From assembly GCA_946902985.2 (NCBI GenBank), contig OX336391.1, forward strand, positions 147,945,545-148,009,544: a DNA stretch of 64,000 nucleotides. The letters run 5' to 3'. This stretch comes from Meconema thalassinum. Lineage: Eukaryota; Arthropoda; Insecta; Orthoptera; Tettigoniidae. The notes beneath the pieces are model-generated. The model was not told where the DNA came from and did no database searches. It saw only the letters and a program-made list of their open reading frames with translations. The position numbers and the translations under genes were made by a program. Shown here piece after piece: positions 54,001 through 64,000 of this stretch (the first letter of the stretch is position 1; each line of letters begins with the position of its first letter).

Positions 54001-54751
54001 GTGGGAGAACGAAGTTTTAAATATTGAAGAAATGTATTTATTGTTGTTAATCGGCATACGTACATGAGAAGAACACAAAGAATTATGTAGAACAGTGTTT
54101 TTTACTTGTCATAGCACCTCTTAGTAGACAATATTCGGTTATTGTTTGCTCGGGAGTTTTTTCTACAGCAATTTTTACATTTGAAAAGGATTGAACCCTA
54201 GAGAAAGTCTTGGCGAGACCACACCGGAGCCATCTGCTGAGAGACTCCTCAGCTAGCACTATGCCGTGCTCCCGCCAGATGGTGGCCGCCGCCGCGCTGC
54301 CCTGCCCTCTAGCGGCAGGCTCGCCAGGTTACGGTGCTCCCATTGTAAATGTACAAATTTTAAGGTATTTATTTAATTGTGAGGCATTTAAAGAGGAAGT
54401 GAGTGCGTTTCGGGCACACATGGGGTTATGCGGAACCTGTAGGTACCCCATATGTGTAGGTTGGTGTTAACAGGACCTTATTTTCAGTACAAAACTGGAA
54501 TGGGACCTCAGCAGAATAATATAGGGAGCATATGCAAAAATATGATTTTGCATGAACTTCCGGGCTTTATACATCACGTTTGTTGACAAATCTATGTATT
54601 TCCTCAAAGTTTTAAAATCTCGTAGAGTATGGAATTAAGCATATAAACGTATAGTTACTCATAGGAGGAATGAGTGCACTGCTGATAACTATTTTGGTCA
54701 AGGCCCAACGGGTTTGCACTAGATCCTTTTCAGCGGTAACATTTATATACA
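54001..54751. other. Unassigned, includes a GC-rich island
   Basis: 54205-54340 is markedly GC-rich for this window (GGTGGCCGCCGCCGCGCTGC, CTCTAGCGGCAGGCTCGCC). The 86-aa frame through it has no signal peptide or domain that I recognise. Could be a decayed SINE or promoter-like island. Confidence 0.35.
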
Positions 54752-54960
54752 GTCGAATTTCCATAAGTCGACCTTCTATATCTCGAATTTTCGATACCTC
54801 GAAGTAATTTTAATTTCCCAGCAAAGTTCTACACAATTTATATGACATGTTTCTTATATAATTCGAAGTACTATTACCCGAGTATTTCGATCACTCGAAT
54901 GATATTTAGTTCCCCAGACATAAAATATGTGTCTTTATTCCGAAGTTGGGGTGAAAATGC
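54752..54960 (+). repeat. pogo-like element, left end only
   Basis: TACAGTCGAATTTCCATAAG after TA, with repeated TCGAATTTTCGA / TCGAAGTA patches as in the 21787-22403 MITE. No matching right end before 55040. Confidence 0.45.
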
Positions 54961-55045
54961 AGTTTATTTATTTATTTATTTATTGACGGTACACAACAGG
55001 GCTCAGTGTGCGCCCCAATAACAGTGCACCTACACAGTAAGATAC
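54961..55045 (-). repeat. LINE 3' tail fragment
   Basis: (TTTA)n followed by TTGACGGTACACAACAGGGC on plus; inverted, this is a LINE-like 3' UTR ending in (TAAA)n. Too short for clade assignment. Confidence 0.4.
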
Positions 55046-55424
55046 ACTTTCTGATATTTCTACATTAAGTATTAATATCTAAATGTAATTATTAAAACTA
55101 GGAAGTTAACACAGAATGAAATGCATAGTAGTAAAAAGCTTAATCTAAAGGTAATATAAAAACTAAATCTAAATTTGCCCTAATGCCAAATATATAAAAA
55201 ACAGGTTTTGAAATTATTACATCGTAAACTAGAAGGTAACATTGATAACTAGGGTACAAGCCTATCCACATATATACATTGTTGATTCTGTTTTGTGTGG
55301 TAATTTTATTTCAAGTATGAATTAGAGTTGAATTACGTTCGTTAGGTGTGACCTGGGAATTACAATATGGATTCAGTTATGTATTTCTGTCAGTACCTTA
55401 TTATGCTCGTAATTCCAGCTATAA
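55046..55424. other. Unassigned stretch
   Basis: AT-rich, probably more of the decayed LINE 3' region; no frame recognised. Confidence 0.3.
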
Positions 55425-55785
55425 TAATAATAATATCGTATAGCCTCGGGTGCTGGGTGCAAGCTTTGTTATTTGACGCCCAGAGGACAGCTGGCATGTC
55501 GAATTTCGTCGTTCCTTGTAACGCTCTGAAAGTCAAGGAGGTTATATATCTAAGCTCCTTGACACTATAGCGCTTTCTAGTAGAAAATGGAGGAACTTTG
55601 TGTTGGCGGAAAATCCCGAAATTAATTTTGCCTTTATGAACACGGCCTACTGAATTCAAATGTTTTTTTTAGCATGACATCCATGTCGTGATTTTTGTCG
55701 CCTTTCAAAAATTACTTACTACGGCCAGGAGCGAACCTGCTTGGAGTTGGTAATCCGACACGTTAACCACTCACCCACGGTGGCA
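55425..55785 (-). repeat. SINE family S3
   Basis: ATAATAATAATATCGTATAG tail at left, GGTGCTGGGTGCAAGCTTTG body, head at right (GGAGCGAACCTGCTTGGAGT with a small deletion, CCCACGGTGG). Confidence 0.8.
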
Positions 55786-55825
55786 AGCTATTCCAGCTAA
55801 TACGCAGTCAACTATTATGAAAAAC

Positions 55826-55896
55826 AAGTAGTTCCGTGAAGAAATTAACAGCCTATTCTCATATATCCTACTTATATTAATTGGCTCTATCAACAT
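55826..55896 (-). repeat. Family A terminal fragment
   Basis: Plus reads CAAGTAGTTCCGTGAAGAAA, then AGCCTATTCTCATATATCCT and ATTGGCTCTATCAACATAA: the inverted 3' terminus of family A, about 70 bp only. Confidence 0.65.
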
Positions 55897-56020
55897 AAGA
55901 GCCGACTGCAGTGACGTCTGGTAGCTAAGTTCTGAACTTGGCCTAGTAGTCGTTGACGGTGGCGCTTGGCGGCAAAAGTAGGAACTATTTGAGAAATTCT
56001 AAGTTGCAGTACTTAAATTA
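55897..56020 (+). repeat. SINE family S1 internal fragment
   Basis: TCTGGTAGCTAAGTTCTGAA, GTCGTTGACGGTGGCGCTTG and GCAAAAGTAGGAACTATTTG match the S1 body at 37787-37860. Confidence 0.6.
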
Positions 56021-56410
56021 AAAGAAAGAACATATAGCCTACTTTCTCCTAAATGTATGGGTATATTTATAACTCTTTGTCCTCATCCCTAAAACCACCT
56101 CTACCACCATGTAGTGTTTGTTTTCTTTTATATTGATAATTAGCCAGTAAGTGTCAAAATCAATATTATATACTTTATGATGATTGAATAACAAAACTAC
56201 TAACTTATTGTAATGCATTCACGTCCGTTAATCTCTATATTAAGCCAGCCTGCAAACTTAAGGATCTATCGTTTTGGGTACCTTCCCCTTAAAAAATCCG
56301 CGCCAATCACAGTAGGTTGGTGCTGCGGCCTAGCAGTGAATTCATATTTATCTAGTACGCCTCAACGAGTAGGCAGTTTAAAGTAGCCAGGAGGGAGGCG
56401 ATCCAACTGG
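56021..56410. other. Unassigned stretch
   Basis: No recognised frame or repeat. Confidence 0.3.
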
Positions 56411-57165
56411 CAGTGTTTAATGATAGAGCGTACAGTCACTCGTCCTGCTAGAAGGACCTTTCGGAAGTACTTTTGTACACAGCAGGACTTTGGACCCCTA
56501 TGGCAAATGTTTGAACTGGCCTTCCAGCAGGACGCGTCCTTCCGGCAGTACTTTGGGTTATCAGAGCGTAATAATATTGCAGTTCTGGTACTGGGCAAAC
56601 AATAAAAGTCTGTAAATATTCTAAAATATTCAATATGACTCATATTGACTAATACAATAACTGTCTCTTAACAACATATTGACTCTAAAATATATAAACG
56701 TATAAAGTATAAACGTGTTTTCTTATAGTACAGAGACTAAATAAATGTATGAGCGACGGCGCGTCCATCACTCGAGAATAAATAAATTTAAAAAAAGCCT
56801 AGTTGTGTTTTTGTCAATATCCCACTGCACAGTTGCACAACTACACGTAATTTAAACTACAGTACCATGACATTTACTGATATCATAATTACTAGCAAAT
56901 AACGAGCTGTTTGGAGCATCGAAATAGGTAGCAAAAACATAAACACAGTCACCATTACGTATAATCGCCGCCATTACTGAACGGTCAGAGCTACCAACTT
57001 CAGACTTGCATGCGCTGATTCGTTACATTTCCCTCTATATAATGGAAAAAAGAACGGTCCTGCCAGCAGGACGCTTCGTCCTCATATAAGCAATTGAATT
57101 ACGTACTCAAATGAGGACCTAACTTCCTGCCGGCAGTGCCTTGTACGTTCTATCATTAAAGGTAA
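56411..57165. mobile_element. Possible inverted-repeat element
   Basis: TTTAATGATAGAGCGTACAG near 56417 and, inverted, TTTAATGATAGAACGTACAA near 57145 bound a stretch of about 740 bp. Inside, both borders carry CAGCAGGAC / GTCCTGC and GGCAGTG phrases in inverted order. Interior frames have no known motif. Superfamily is unclear. Confidence 0.45.
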
Positions 57166-57964
57166 TCGGAGCTCGATCGTGGCTAATAGTCGAACTACCA
57201 GTATTACAAAATTGCCATACTTTAGGAGGCCAGGTATTGACACAGCGGTATATTTGGAACAATACTACCCACATAACCCACAAGAGGACAGCACCGTACA
57301 GAGACATTAAGAAGGCTGTGGTTGATAACAACGTGTATCTAATTCTTCTATTCTCCTTTTCGTAATGTCTTCTGTTTATGTGCAATGCTGGGACTGTGAT
57401 TTTATTAATAAACGAGTGTATACATTAGCCTCCCCTTTGAGCTAAATGACATTTTATTCAGTATCTGTGAAAAGAGCTTGTGCACATCATTTGTAAAAGA
57501 ATTCAAGAAAAAAAAAGGCAACTGTAGCAGTATTCGATCCCCAGTCAACTACGTGACAGGCTAACACTCTAGCCCAGAGCTAAACATATCCGTAACATCA
57601 TGGCGATCTTAACTGATGTATTAGATTCAACCTGTTGGCAAATAATGACTTGAAATAAACTATTTCTTCACTGCAGTACATCTTCATTATAGATCATTTC
57701 ATACAAAGTTTATATTATTGTATCAGTAGGGTATATCGCATACAACATACTAAAACTACTGAAATATAAGACAGGCTCATGAGGACAGCTGCCATCTTGT
57801 CGTGTGGCAGATACAGCTCAGCTCTTTTAAGCCAGTCATACAGAATAATATTATAATATTAAATTATAATAAATAACTGATCACGACCTTCAGGATAGCT
57901 TAAACCACCCTAGGCTTGATAATCCGAATTGGTGGGTCTTAAGCTATTGATTATAATGGTTGCA
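57166..57964. other. Unassigned stretch
   Basis: A tRNA-like minus-strand head (plus: TATTCGATCCCCAGTCAACT) occurs near 57530. Otherwise no recognised feature. Confidence 0.35.
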
Positions 57965-58268
57965 TAATTCACACGGCCACCATCCTGAAATGGCAAGGCC
58001 GATGACCTTGAAGTTTGGGTGAAAGACGCGTCCTATATAAAGGTATGTTGTCACCAAATTTGGTAGAGATCGGATGATTAGTTTAGCCGTAATTTGAGTT
58101 TACGTTTTGAACGTTTGAGTGGCCGCCATTCAGTTTTGGTAAAGATGGCGGCGATATAAAGTATGGCACTGAGGTGCCCTATGCTAGAGCTACCACTGTA
58201 CCAAATTTCGTTCAATTCGGTTTCACCGTGTTCGAATTGATAGGGGGGACAGACATTCAGAGTACACT

Positions 58269-58299
<31 letters not shown>

Positions 58300-58393
58300 T
58301 CACACACATACACACAGACAGACACACAATTTTTCGCCCTGTGTTGATCTCATAAGTCTACTTTCATTTTTTTGCAAAAATCGAAAGTAGGCT
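57965..58393 (-). mobile_element. Family C Helentron-like element, one end
   Basis: Minus: AGCCTACTTTCGATTTTTGC hairpin end, GAGATCAACACAGGGCG, (GT)n and (CTGT)n runs, then CCCCCCTATCAATTCGAACA in place of the A/B block, and a core with CCGCCATCTTTACCAAAAC. Plus reads AAAGATGGCGGCGATATAAA. It shares terminus and layout with A and B but a different core. The other end is missing. Confidence 0.65.
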
Positions 58394-58399
58394 AAAAAA

Positions 58400-58530
58400 A
58401 CAGATAACACACACTATTACAGTCATCACAATTAACACCCGTTATCAGACAGATTCTACACACACCCAAAGTACACGGGGATACATGACCGCGTTGTCGC
58501 AGCCCCTAAACTTAAGAACCAACCAACATA
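58400..58530 (+). repeat. SINE family S1 tail fragment
   Basis: AGATAACACACACTATTACA through CACACCCAAAGTACACGGGG to AAGAACCAACCAAC. 5'-truncated S1 directly behind the family C end. Confidence 0.7.
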
Positions 58531-58534
58531 TCAG

Positions 58535-59115
58535 TTTTCAGTTTGATTGCTGTAATAGATTCGTAGATATTGAGAACCGTCTAAATATTTCGGATGGTCA
58601 CCATGTTGGATTTTTATAATATGCCTTACAGTTATGTATTATTAAATGAAGATTATTGTGTAGGTGTTTTATTCGAACTTCAATCGCATGATTAGGACAC
58701 AAGAAATAAAAACGAGATTTTAAAATTTTGCTCAGCAGTCATCTTGTGGTTATGAAAATAATTTATAGGATTTAGAGCCAGTGGATTAGCATGTATATAA
58801 GCACATACCGTATCAAGTTTCACTGCGCTCGGATGGTTAAATCGCGAAAATCGTCCATTTGAATATTTAAATTTCGCGTCGCCGCCATTTTGGATTTTTG
58901 CTCACCAGGTTATTTAACATGCCACAGGTGAACTTATTTTTATAGCCTCTATACACATACAAAATTTCAGTTTGATTGCTGTCATAGATTAATAGATATT
59001 GAGAACCGTCTAAATATTTCGGATGGTCGCCATGTTGGATTTTTGAAGGCCATAGAGTTATGTACTACAGGTATTAGATGACGATTATTGCTCAGGTTCA
59101 TTATTCAAGCGTTGA
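58535..59115 (-). repeat. Family A element, 3' half
   Basis: Inverted: TCTATTACAGCAATCAAACTG block, CCATGTTGGATTTTTATAAT, CAAGTTTCACTGCGCTCGGA, GTCGCCGCCATTTTGGATTT and a second CGGATGGTCGCCATGTTGGA. The half-unit spacing is again near 146 bp. Confidence 0.7.
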
Positions 59116-59941
59116 CTTCGTTCGTTACCTAATTGGTCAAACAACTGTATCGTAATGAAAATCTTGAGCTCTGATTGGTGGAACCTGTATCATAATGAAA
59201 CTTGAACTATAATGAGCCTCATGATACAGTTTCCTGACATACTGTATAATATTTATATTTCCATCATGGTCGAACATAAACACTATTATTCTGGTTCGTG
59301 CACAAGGTTGAGAACGGCTGCCCTAAATGAACCAACAAAAAATACAAGAAGATATAACATAATACCGTCAGAGCTACGAAATGTTACATTCCTTCATAAA
59401 AGTTATTCAAAATCGATGAGGAACGCGCCAAGATGTGTTCTAGTATCGTGGTAACATCGGGAGACCACCGTGACTGTTGACGGATGAGGCTGGTTATTAT
59501 TGTTCTCGAGGAGACGACACAGATGTTCACTGTGTGACGTCAGCACATGGAAGCGAGCGCGGCGTCCCATCTGGCTGGCTCAGGTGGCGCTTCAGATTTA
59601 TTTGTTCCTTGACTCCCACTAGATAAACAGCACCCGCTTTCCTTGTCTCTTCAATGTTCCACTTCACTATCATTATAAAGAGAGAACGGTTTAAAAGGTT
59701 CGTGAAATAAACAAATAACAGGTCCAAATCCACAAATAACCACGGACTCTCAGACCTGATCCGTTTCAATGCTCTTCCCAGTGACGCATTACGGTATAGA
59801 CCAATTAGGCTCGCGTATAGAGCGCCAATTGTTTGGGGACGGCACAAATTCCGAAGGTCCATATTATATTTCGTAACGTTACATAAAACTCCCACTATGG
59901 CTTTACGACATTACAATAACACACAGAGGAAAATAATAATT

Positions 59942-60450
59942 ACTAGCGGACCCGTGCGAGAAATCTCGCCTGTTCATAAACCACACTTTCCCCAATAGGT
60001 TTATAATGAGACACTTAAGGAGAAAGGTTGTTATGTTTTTATTTCATACAAATGATCATAGAACACTATTTACATTTCAGTTACAATTCCAAGTTCTACG
60101 TTCTCTAACTTAAGAAGGCAATCACTGAAAATTGGATTATCATAACACTCACCGGTTATTCGATATTTATGAAATTATACGATTTGAGTACTCATTCCTT
60201 TGATTTACTGTTTCTGAAATCCATGCAAAATGATAAAGGGAAGACCTCAGAATGTTAAAATGACATGATACAGGCGTCACAGCGGCCAAAATGTGAAGTG
60301 GACAGCAATTATGGAGCGTATTTTCCTACATTAACAGTATCTGCAATTCGCACACTTCGTACATATTTTTTAAATTCATTTTTTAAAGAAAGTATAGATA
60401 TTTATGAAATTAGAGTGCAATTCGTCACTGCTAATGTCTATACTCCTTCA
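59942..60450 (+). repeat. Repeat family D
   Basis: Left end CTAGCGGACCCGTGCGAGAA; the internal region from 60370 (TTTTTTAAATTC ... GAAATTAGAGTGCAATTCGT) matches 6230-6300. Class unknown. Confidence 0.5.
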
Positions 60451-60519
60451 TTTGAATACTCATTGTCACGATCAGTCGCTTGTGAGCGCCGCAGGAGAGG
60501 ATCTATGCTACTGAAATAA

Positions 60520-60520
60520 T

Positions 60521-60566
<46 letters not shown>

Positions 60567-60910
60567 CCCAACATTGAGACAGATTTCCACAAACGACGAC
60601 TGAGACTTTACGGCCACATCAAGAGACTGATTAACGACCGTCTATCAAAGAGAATTCTGACATACTTAAAGAAACTTAAGTGACAACAGTCGGGAATATA
60701 CAGGTCCAAATTGTTCTCAGGAGTGCCAATATCACACCAATAGACATCGAGGATTGAATAATATTCAGACATAAAATCCACAGATTGGAAGTTACACCTG
60801 AAGATCGACCAAGAAGATCGGTGAAAGGATGGACAGGGGAACGTCGAGTTCGACATAACGAAACGATGTAGGAGTTTTGGAAGAACAAGAAAAATAACAG
60901 CATCGGATCA
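60520..60910 (+). pseudogene. LINE fragment with (AAT)n at its left
   Basis: (AAT)n at 60520-60565. A broken plus frame gives RLYGHIKRL, NDRLSKRILTYLKKLK and later WKLHLKI/EDR-like residues, in the order of RIAFYGHLLRMKPTRLTNRI ... of the 8750-9385 LINE. Several stops. The microsatellite sits at the 5' side, so it is not this fragment's own tail. Confidence 0.5.
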
Positions 60911-61060
60911 TAATATGGTTTATGTTCGACCCTGACTATTATATGTCAGAAAACTGCATCATAATGATGGTCATTATATCACTATTTTTCATTATGAAAC
61001 AGTTTCTCCCACCAATCACAGCTCAAGAAACAGTTGTTTGACCAATTAGATAAGGATAGC

Positions 61061-61290
61061 ATCGCACCTGCGCTGAGTTCCAAGGCCTTTTAATTTAAAT
61101 TTCACTGCGTTGCCTAGTGTCATAGTGGGGTAATCGATGAGTCCATGGACAAATACAAGACATTCTCTGCGTCCCATGCGCTCTATTCAGTACATAAAAC
61201 TGGCGAAATCTCGACAGATATTTATGAATATTTATGTTCGAACATAAAATAGTTATAATAATTATCGTCGAACATAGATAGTCGTATGTA
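61061..61290. other. Unassigned stretch
   Basis: GTTCGAACATAAAA and GTCGAACATAGATA repeat the motif of the neighbouring inverted repeat; otherwise nothing recognised. Confidence 0.3.
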
Positions 61291-61395
61291 ACTCGCCTAT
61301 AATGGTAATTAAGACACTCGAATGGAAATTATAAAGCTCGCATACGCTCGTTTTATAAACGTACTCGTGTCTTAATTATTGCCACAATAGGCTCG
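61291..61395. repeat. Short imperfect palindrome
   Basis: ACTCGCCTATAATGGTAATT AAGACACTCG pairs with CGTGTCTTAATTATTGCCAC AATAGGCTCG; the centre is CATACGCTCG. About 105 bp, possibly a MITE. Confidence 0.5.
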
Positions 61396-61464
61396 TTGCA
61401 TAATGTACTATTTTGTGATCCTATAGATCTAAACAACTTAAATAAGTAAATAAATAGTAATAAT

Positions 61465-61495
61465 TTTCTTCTTCTTCTTCTTTTTCTTCTTCTTC
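61465..61495 (+). repeat. (CTT)n microsatellite
   Basis: CTTCTTCTTCTTC with a TTTTT interruption, directly before the tandem duplication. Confidence 0.8.
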
Positions 61496-61809
61496 AGCAG
61501 CGCGTTTGACCCACCTAGCTGCAGGGTCCACTACATGGATACGTTGTTTCCATACATTTGTCATGTATACAAGATATTATGTTCTGCGGAGCCCTGAAAA
61601 CCCCACAATGCTATTATCTGCGTGACAGGAGAAGTCAATTCAACACGCAACGAGCAGCGCGTTTGACCCACCTAGCTGCAGGGTCCACTACATGGATACG
61701 TTGTTTCCATACATTTGTCATGTATACAAGATATTATGTTCTGCGGAGCCCTGAAAACCCCACAATGCTATTATCTGCGTGACAGGAGAAGTCAATTCAA
61801 CACGCAACG
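61496..61809 (+). repeat. Perfect 157-bp tandem duplication
   Basis: 61496-61652 and 61653-61809 are identical by eye (start AGCAGCGCGTTTGACCCACC, end CACGCAACG). Zero divergence means very recent, polymorphic, or an assembly artefact. Confidence 0.9.
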
Positions 61810-62261
61810 ATGGGGAGCGGGGGTTTGTCTGTACGCATGCGCGGTCTGTCTATTACTGACCTAAATGTATCGACAGTTGCTGCTACCTCCCGCATTGTGC
61901 TTATTGTTCATCCAGCTTTAAGTATATAGTCTGTTTCCGAAGGCTCCTTTCCACTTATCCCGCTTACAGAGTACAGAAAAACAAGGTGTGAGTGAAGCTG
62001 GCAGTGACCGACTTGATGTTTTTTGAATGCGTGGTATACAGTATGCGAGAAGACGTCTGTAGTTCAAACCCACCTGCCTTCGCGCGCAGACAATACTCAC
62101 AAATAATTCCGGCCCTAATGCGCAAAGATGCAGTTTTTACTGCTGAAATATGTTTAAGAGATAAGCCCCCAAAATAGGTTCGCATAATTGTGGTAATGAT
62201 ATGTTATTATGGAGATACGGATTTCTTGTCATATGCTTAAATTCAAACTCACAAATTTTTT
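61810..62261. other. Unassigned stretch
   Basis: Overlapping short frames on both strands at 61918-62185; none recognised. Confidence 0.35.
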
Positions 62262-62606
62262 CGTTGTTGTTGTTGTTGTTTTTTATGTAAGGGCTTTGAC
62301 TCCTGCCCCCGTGGCCCAACAGCCCTTGAAGGGCCTTGGACTACCAAGAGACCGCTGCCCAGTTAATCGGCCTTCAGATTGTGTGGTGACGCGTGGTCAG
62401 AGCGTCGGGTTCCCTCGAATGTTAATCTTGTTTTTTGTGATCGGAGCGCTGCCTCACTCTCAGACAGCTATTCAATTGTCCTCACGAGGCTGAGTGCACC
62501 CCGTTCCAGCGGGGTTTGTAAAATCTAAAAGCCTTGACGGAGACAGGAATCGAACTCACCTAAGGGTGAGAGGCAGGTGCGCTAGCTCAAAACCACGGGA
62601 CCGGCC
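62262..62606 (-). repeat. SINE family S4-like, inverted
   Basis: (GTT)n tail at the left. The body has CGGAGCGCTGCCTCACTCTC and CTCACGAGGCTGAGTGCACC, which match S4 (21468-21784) inverted. The tRNA-like head is at right (plus: GGAATCGAACTCACCTAAGG, CACGGGACCGGCC). Confidence 0.75.
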
Positions 62607-62965
62607 AAGTACTTGAGCATCGTGCTCACTTCAACCCAGTGTACTTGGGTGTGTGAAGAATTCCTCTGATTATCTGTGTTGTGATGTCTGTAGGAGTGCG
62701 TGTATATACAAATAAGGTTAGGATTGGTAAGGAGATGGCCGTGGCCTGAAGTTAGGAACCATCCTGGCATTTACCTGGAGTAGGAGTGGGAAACCGCGGA
62801 AAACCACTACCAGGATGGCTGAAATGGGAATCGAACCAACCTCTTCTGAGTGTACCCCGTTCCAGCTCTCAGACTAGAATTAAATTGACTGGCAGAGCCA
62901 GGATTCGCACTAGGGCCTCCACGGTGACAGCGAAGAATGCTAGCCACTACGTAACGAGGCGGCAG
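62607..62965 (-). repeat. Chimeric SINE: S1 tail plus S5-like head
   Basis: CAGTGTACTTGGGTGTGTGA and CTGTGTTGTGATGTCTGTAG (S1 tail) are followed by GAGATGGCCGTGGCCTGAAG, GGGAAACCGCGGAAAACCAC and CCAGGATGGCTGAAATGGGA (S5). A further tRNA-like end follows (plus: CAGGATTCGCACTAGGGCC, TAGCCACTACGTAACGAGGC). Same block order as 17290-17625. Confidence 0.65.
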
Positions 62966-63071
62966 AAAATAAAGTAAGGTAAAGTAAACATATGGTTCAG
63001 CCGACAGAAAGAAGGTATGGGAAGTTCCATTCCGCAACATTAATGTGCCGAGCACCTATTCAAAGCTTATA
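62966..63071. other. Short unique spacer
   Basis: Unique sequence between SINE and mariner. Confidence 0.3.
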
Positions 63072-63907
63072 AGGTGCGTTCAAAAAGTAACAAGCCGGAG
63101 GCATATTTACAGAATCCAGTACCTGTATGTTAGAAGTATTGGCCCTGGCTGTTGAGGCACTTGACCCACTGTGACACGAGGCGGTGAATGGCTGTCTCAT
63201 AAAATTCCCTGGGCTGCGATGTGAACCAGTTCCGCACGTACAGCTGGACGTCGGCGTCCGAGGTGAATCGTTGGCCCCGCAGAGCCCTTTTCAGGGGACC
63301 AAACATGGCGTAATCACAGAGAGAGAGGTCAGGACTGTATGGAGGGTGGCCGAGAACCACCCATTTGAATTTCTGCAGGAGTGCCGAGACTGTGTTGGCC
63401 GTATGAGGTCGTGCATTGTCGTGGAGCGACCACGGCGGCTATGGCGTTCACTGTCACTCGGCGGTCCTGGGTAATGAGTGCATCAACCAGCTGGACGTTG
63501 TCATTGGTAATGCAGGGGGGTGCCCCAGACCGGGCATCATCGGCTAACGACACCCGTCCTTCCCTGAAGCGCTTGTGCCTCGCCTTGACCCTTGCAAGGG
63601 ACATGCAGTGTTCGCCGTACACTTGTGACATTCGGCGATAAATGTCCTTTCCCCCTACTCCTTTCGCTGTCGAACAACACTTCTTTGCTCTTCGTTTGAT
63701 GCCTCCATGTCACTGTTTGCAATGCGACTGGCAGCGTTGGACGATTGATGCATGCTGCTGCTCGCTTTGTATCGTCACGTGACGTGCACGCGTGCCCTCT
63801 AGCGACGGGCTGTGACCTTCCACTCTCTGGTCGGAACCACACCTCAGCCGATGTCGTCACCGGTTTGCGCATTACAGCCTCCGGCTCGTTACTTTTTGGT
63901 CGCACCT
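63072..63907 (-). mobile_element. Mariner deletion derivative, copy 3
   Basis: TA-flanked with AGGTGCGTTCAAAAAGTAAC / inverted AGGTGCGACCAAAAAGTAAC. Same internal deletion junction as 6534-7395 (NAIAAVV joined out of frame to the HDNARPH block). A further deletion of about 24 bp lies in its 5' leader near 63845, and a small one within the start of the transposase (around 63675). Confidence 0.8.
63130..63631 (-). pseudogene. Mariner transposase, internally deleted
   Basis: N-terminal piece 63631-63329: MSQVYGEHCMSLARVKA then RHKRFREGRVSLADDARSGA (W-to-R in the usual WHKRF) and the start of the second helix-turn-helix. After the deletion junction, a different frame carries the HDNARPH block and 63360-63130 gives GHPPYSPDLSLCDYAMFGPL, KRALRGQRF and the natural C-terminus (QWVKCLNSQGQYF). 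The third catalytic Asp is intact here, with 34 residues from the HD to the CD aspartate. The first catalytic region is absent. Confidence 0.75.
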
Positions 63908-64000
63908 TATAGAATTACATTGATTGGCAGAGCCGGGATTCGCACCAGGGCCTCCACGGTGACAGCGAAGAATGCTAGCCACTACATAACGAGGCGGCAG
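63908..64000 (-). repeat. SINE head fragment, second copy
   Basis: GATTGGCAGAGCCGGGATTC, GCACCAGGGCCTCCACGGTG and ACGAGGCGGCAG repeat 62877-62964 with few changes. It continues past the window. The mariner thus lies between two tandem-like SINE heads. Confidence 0.7.

Larger units (their letters stand above)
59126..61060. repeat. Widely spaced inverted repeat
   Basis: 59126-59300 (CTAATTGGTCAAACAACTGT, GAGCTCTGATTGGTGG, GGTCGAACATAAAC) is the reverse complement of about 60905-61055 with moderate divergence. Between them lie unassigned DNA, repeat D and a LINE fragment. It may be the terminal repeats of an old element disrupted by insertions. Confidence 0.5.

Noticed and set aside
54210..54470. 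GC-rich 86-aa frame as a host exon
   Set aside because: No domain, splice evidence or signal recognised; GC richness alone is not enough.

Overview
This window looks like a gene-poor, transposon-packed stretch of a large arthropod genome, probably an insect. The DNA is AT-rich with trinucleotide microsatellites. It is filled with mariner, hAT and pogo-type DNA transposons, 5'-truncated LINEs of insect type, several tRNA-derived SINE families, and short elements carrying the conserved terminal block that precedes (CA)n/(CAGA)n runs in many insect non-autonomous elements. I found no convincing host gene, exon, rRNA or functional tRNA gene. Species cannot be fixed from sequence alone; an insect of the cockroach/cricket/grasshopper type is only a guess.

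Layout. 1-2.0 kb: two copies, in opposite orientation, of a repeat here called family A. 2.7-5.1 kb: LINE and SINE remnants. 5.1-5.8 kb: a palindromic mariner derivative. 6.5-7.4 kb: an internally deleted mariner. 8.0-9.4 kb: a fold-back element, a SINE and a LINE. 11.1-11.8 kb: a 361-bp tandem duplication. 12.1-13.3 kb: a SINE split by a fold-back mariner. 14-17.6 kb: SINE debris. 18.6-19.8 kb: a 57/59-bp minisatellite. 20-23.4 kb: family A fragment, LINEs, a perfect 108-bp-arm palindrome, SINEs and a pogo-like MITE. 24-32 kb: mostly unassigned DNA with SINEs and LINE 3' ends. 33.1-34.5 kb: family B element. 34.9-35.6 kb: LINE. 36.3-37.4 kb: a DD41D mariner-like element with about 300-bp inverted repeats. 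39.4-43.0 kb: a hAT transposase pseudogene of the ZMYM1-like type, split by a second family B copy and by a 61-bp retroposon. 44.8-47.7 kb: an inverted-repeat unit holding a full family A element and a SINE. 48.1-49.2 kb: a 1.17-kb near-perfect palindrome. 49.4-50.9 kb: a second full family A element. 52.5-53.3 kb: a hAT non-autonomous element with exact 8-bp target duplications. 55-64 kb: further SINEs, LINE debris, a family C end and a third mariner.

Themes. (1) Families A, B and C share an architecture resembling Helentron-associated non-autonomous elements: a hairpin end reading AGCCTAYTTTTC, a matching subterminal inverted copy near the other end, a second small hairpin, insertion into T-runs and no long target duplication. 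Two natural empty sites in the window support this. Their cores are arrays of about 146-bp half-units, each marked by a short motif (ATGGCGGC in A, GTTGGCAGC in B). (2) An unusual number of loci are inverted duplications: mariners that duplicated their own 5' or 3' end in inverted orientation, plus two long palindromes. Transcribed, these would fold into long double-stranded RNA. (3) Nested insertions give a readable order of events at several loci.

All identities and lengths were judged by eye; no alignment or database search was run.
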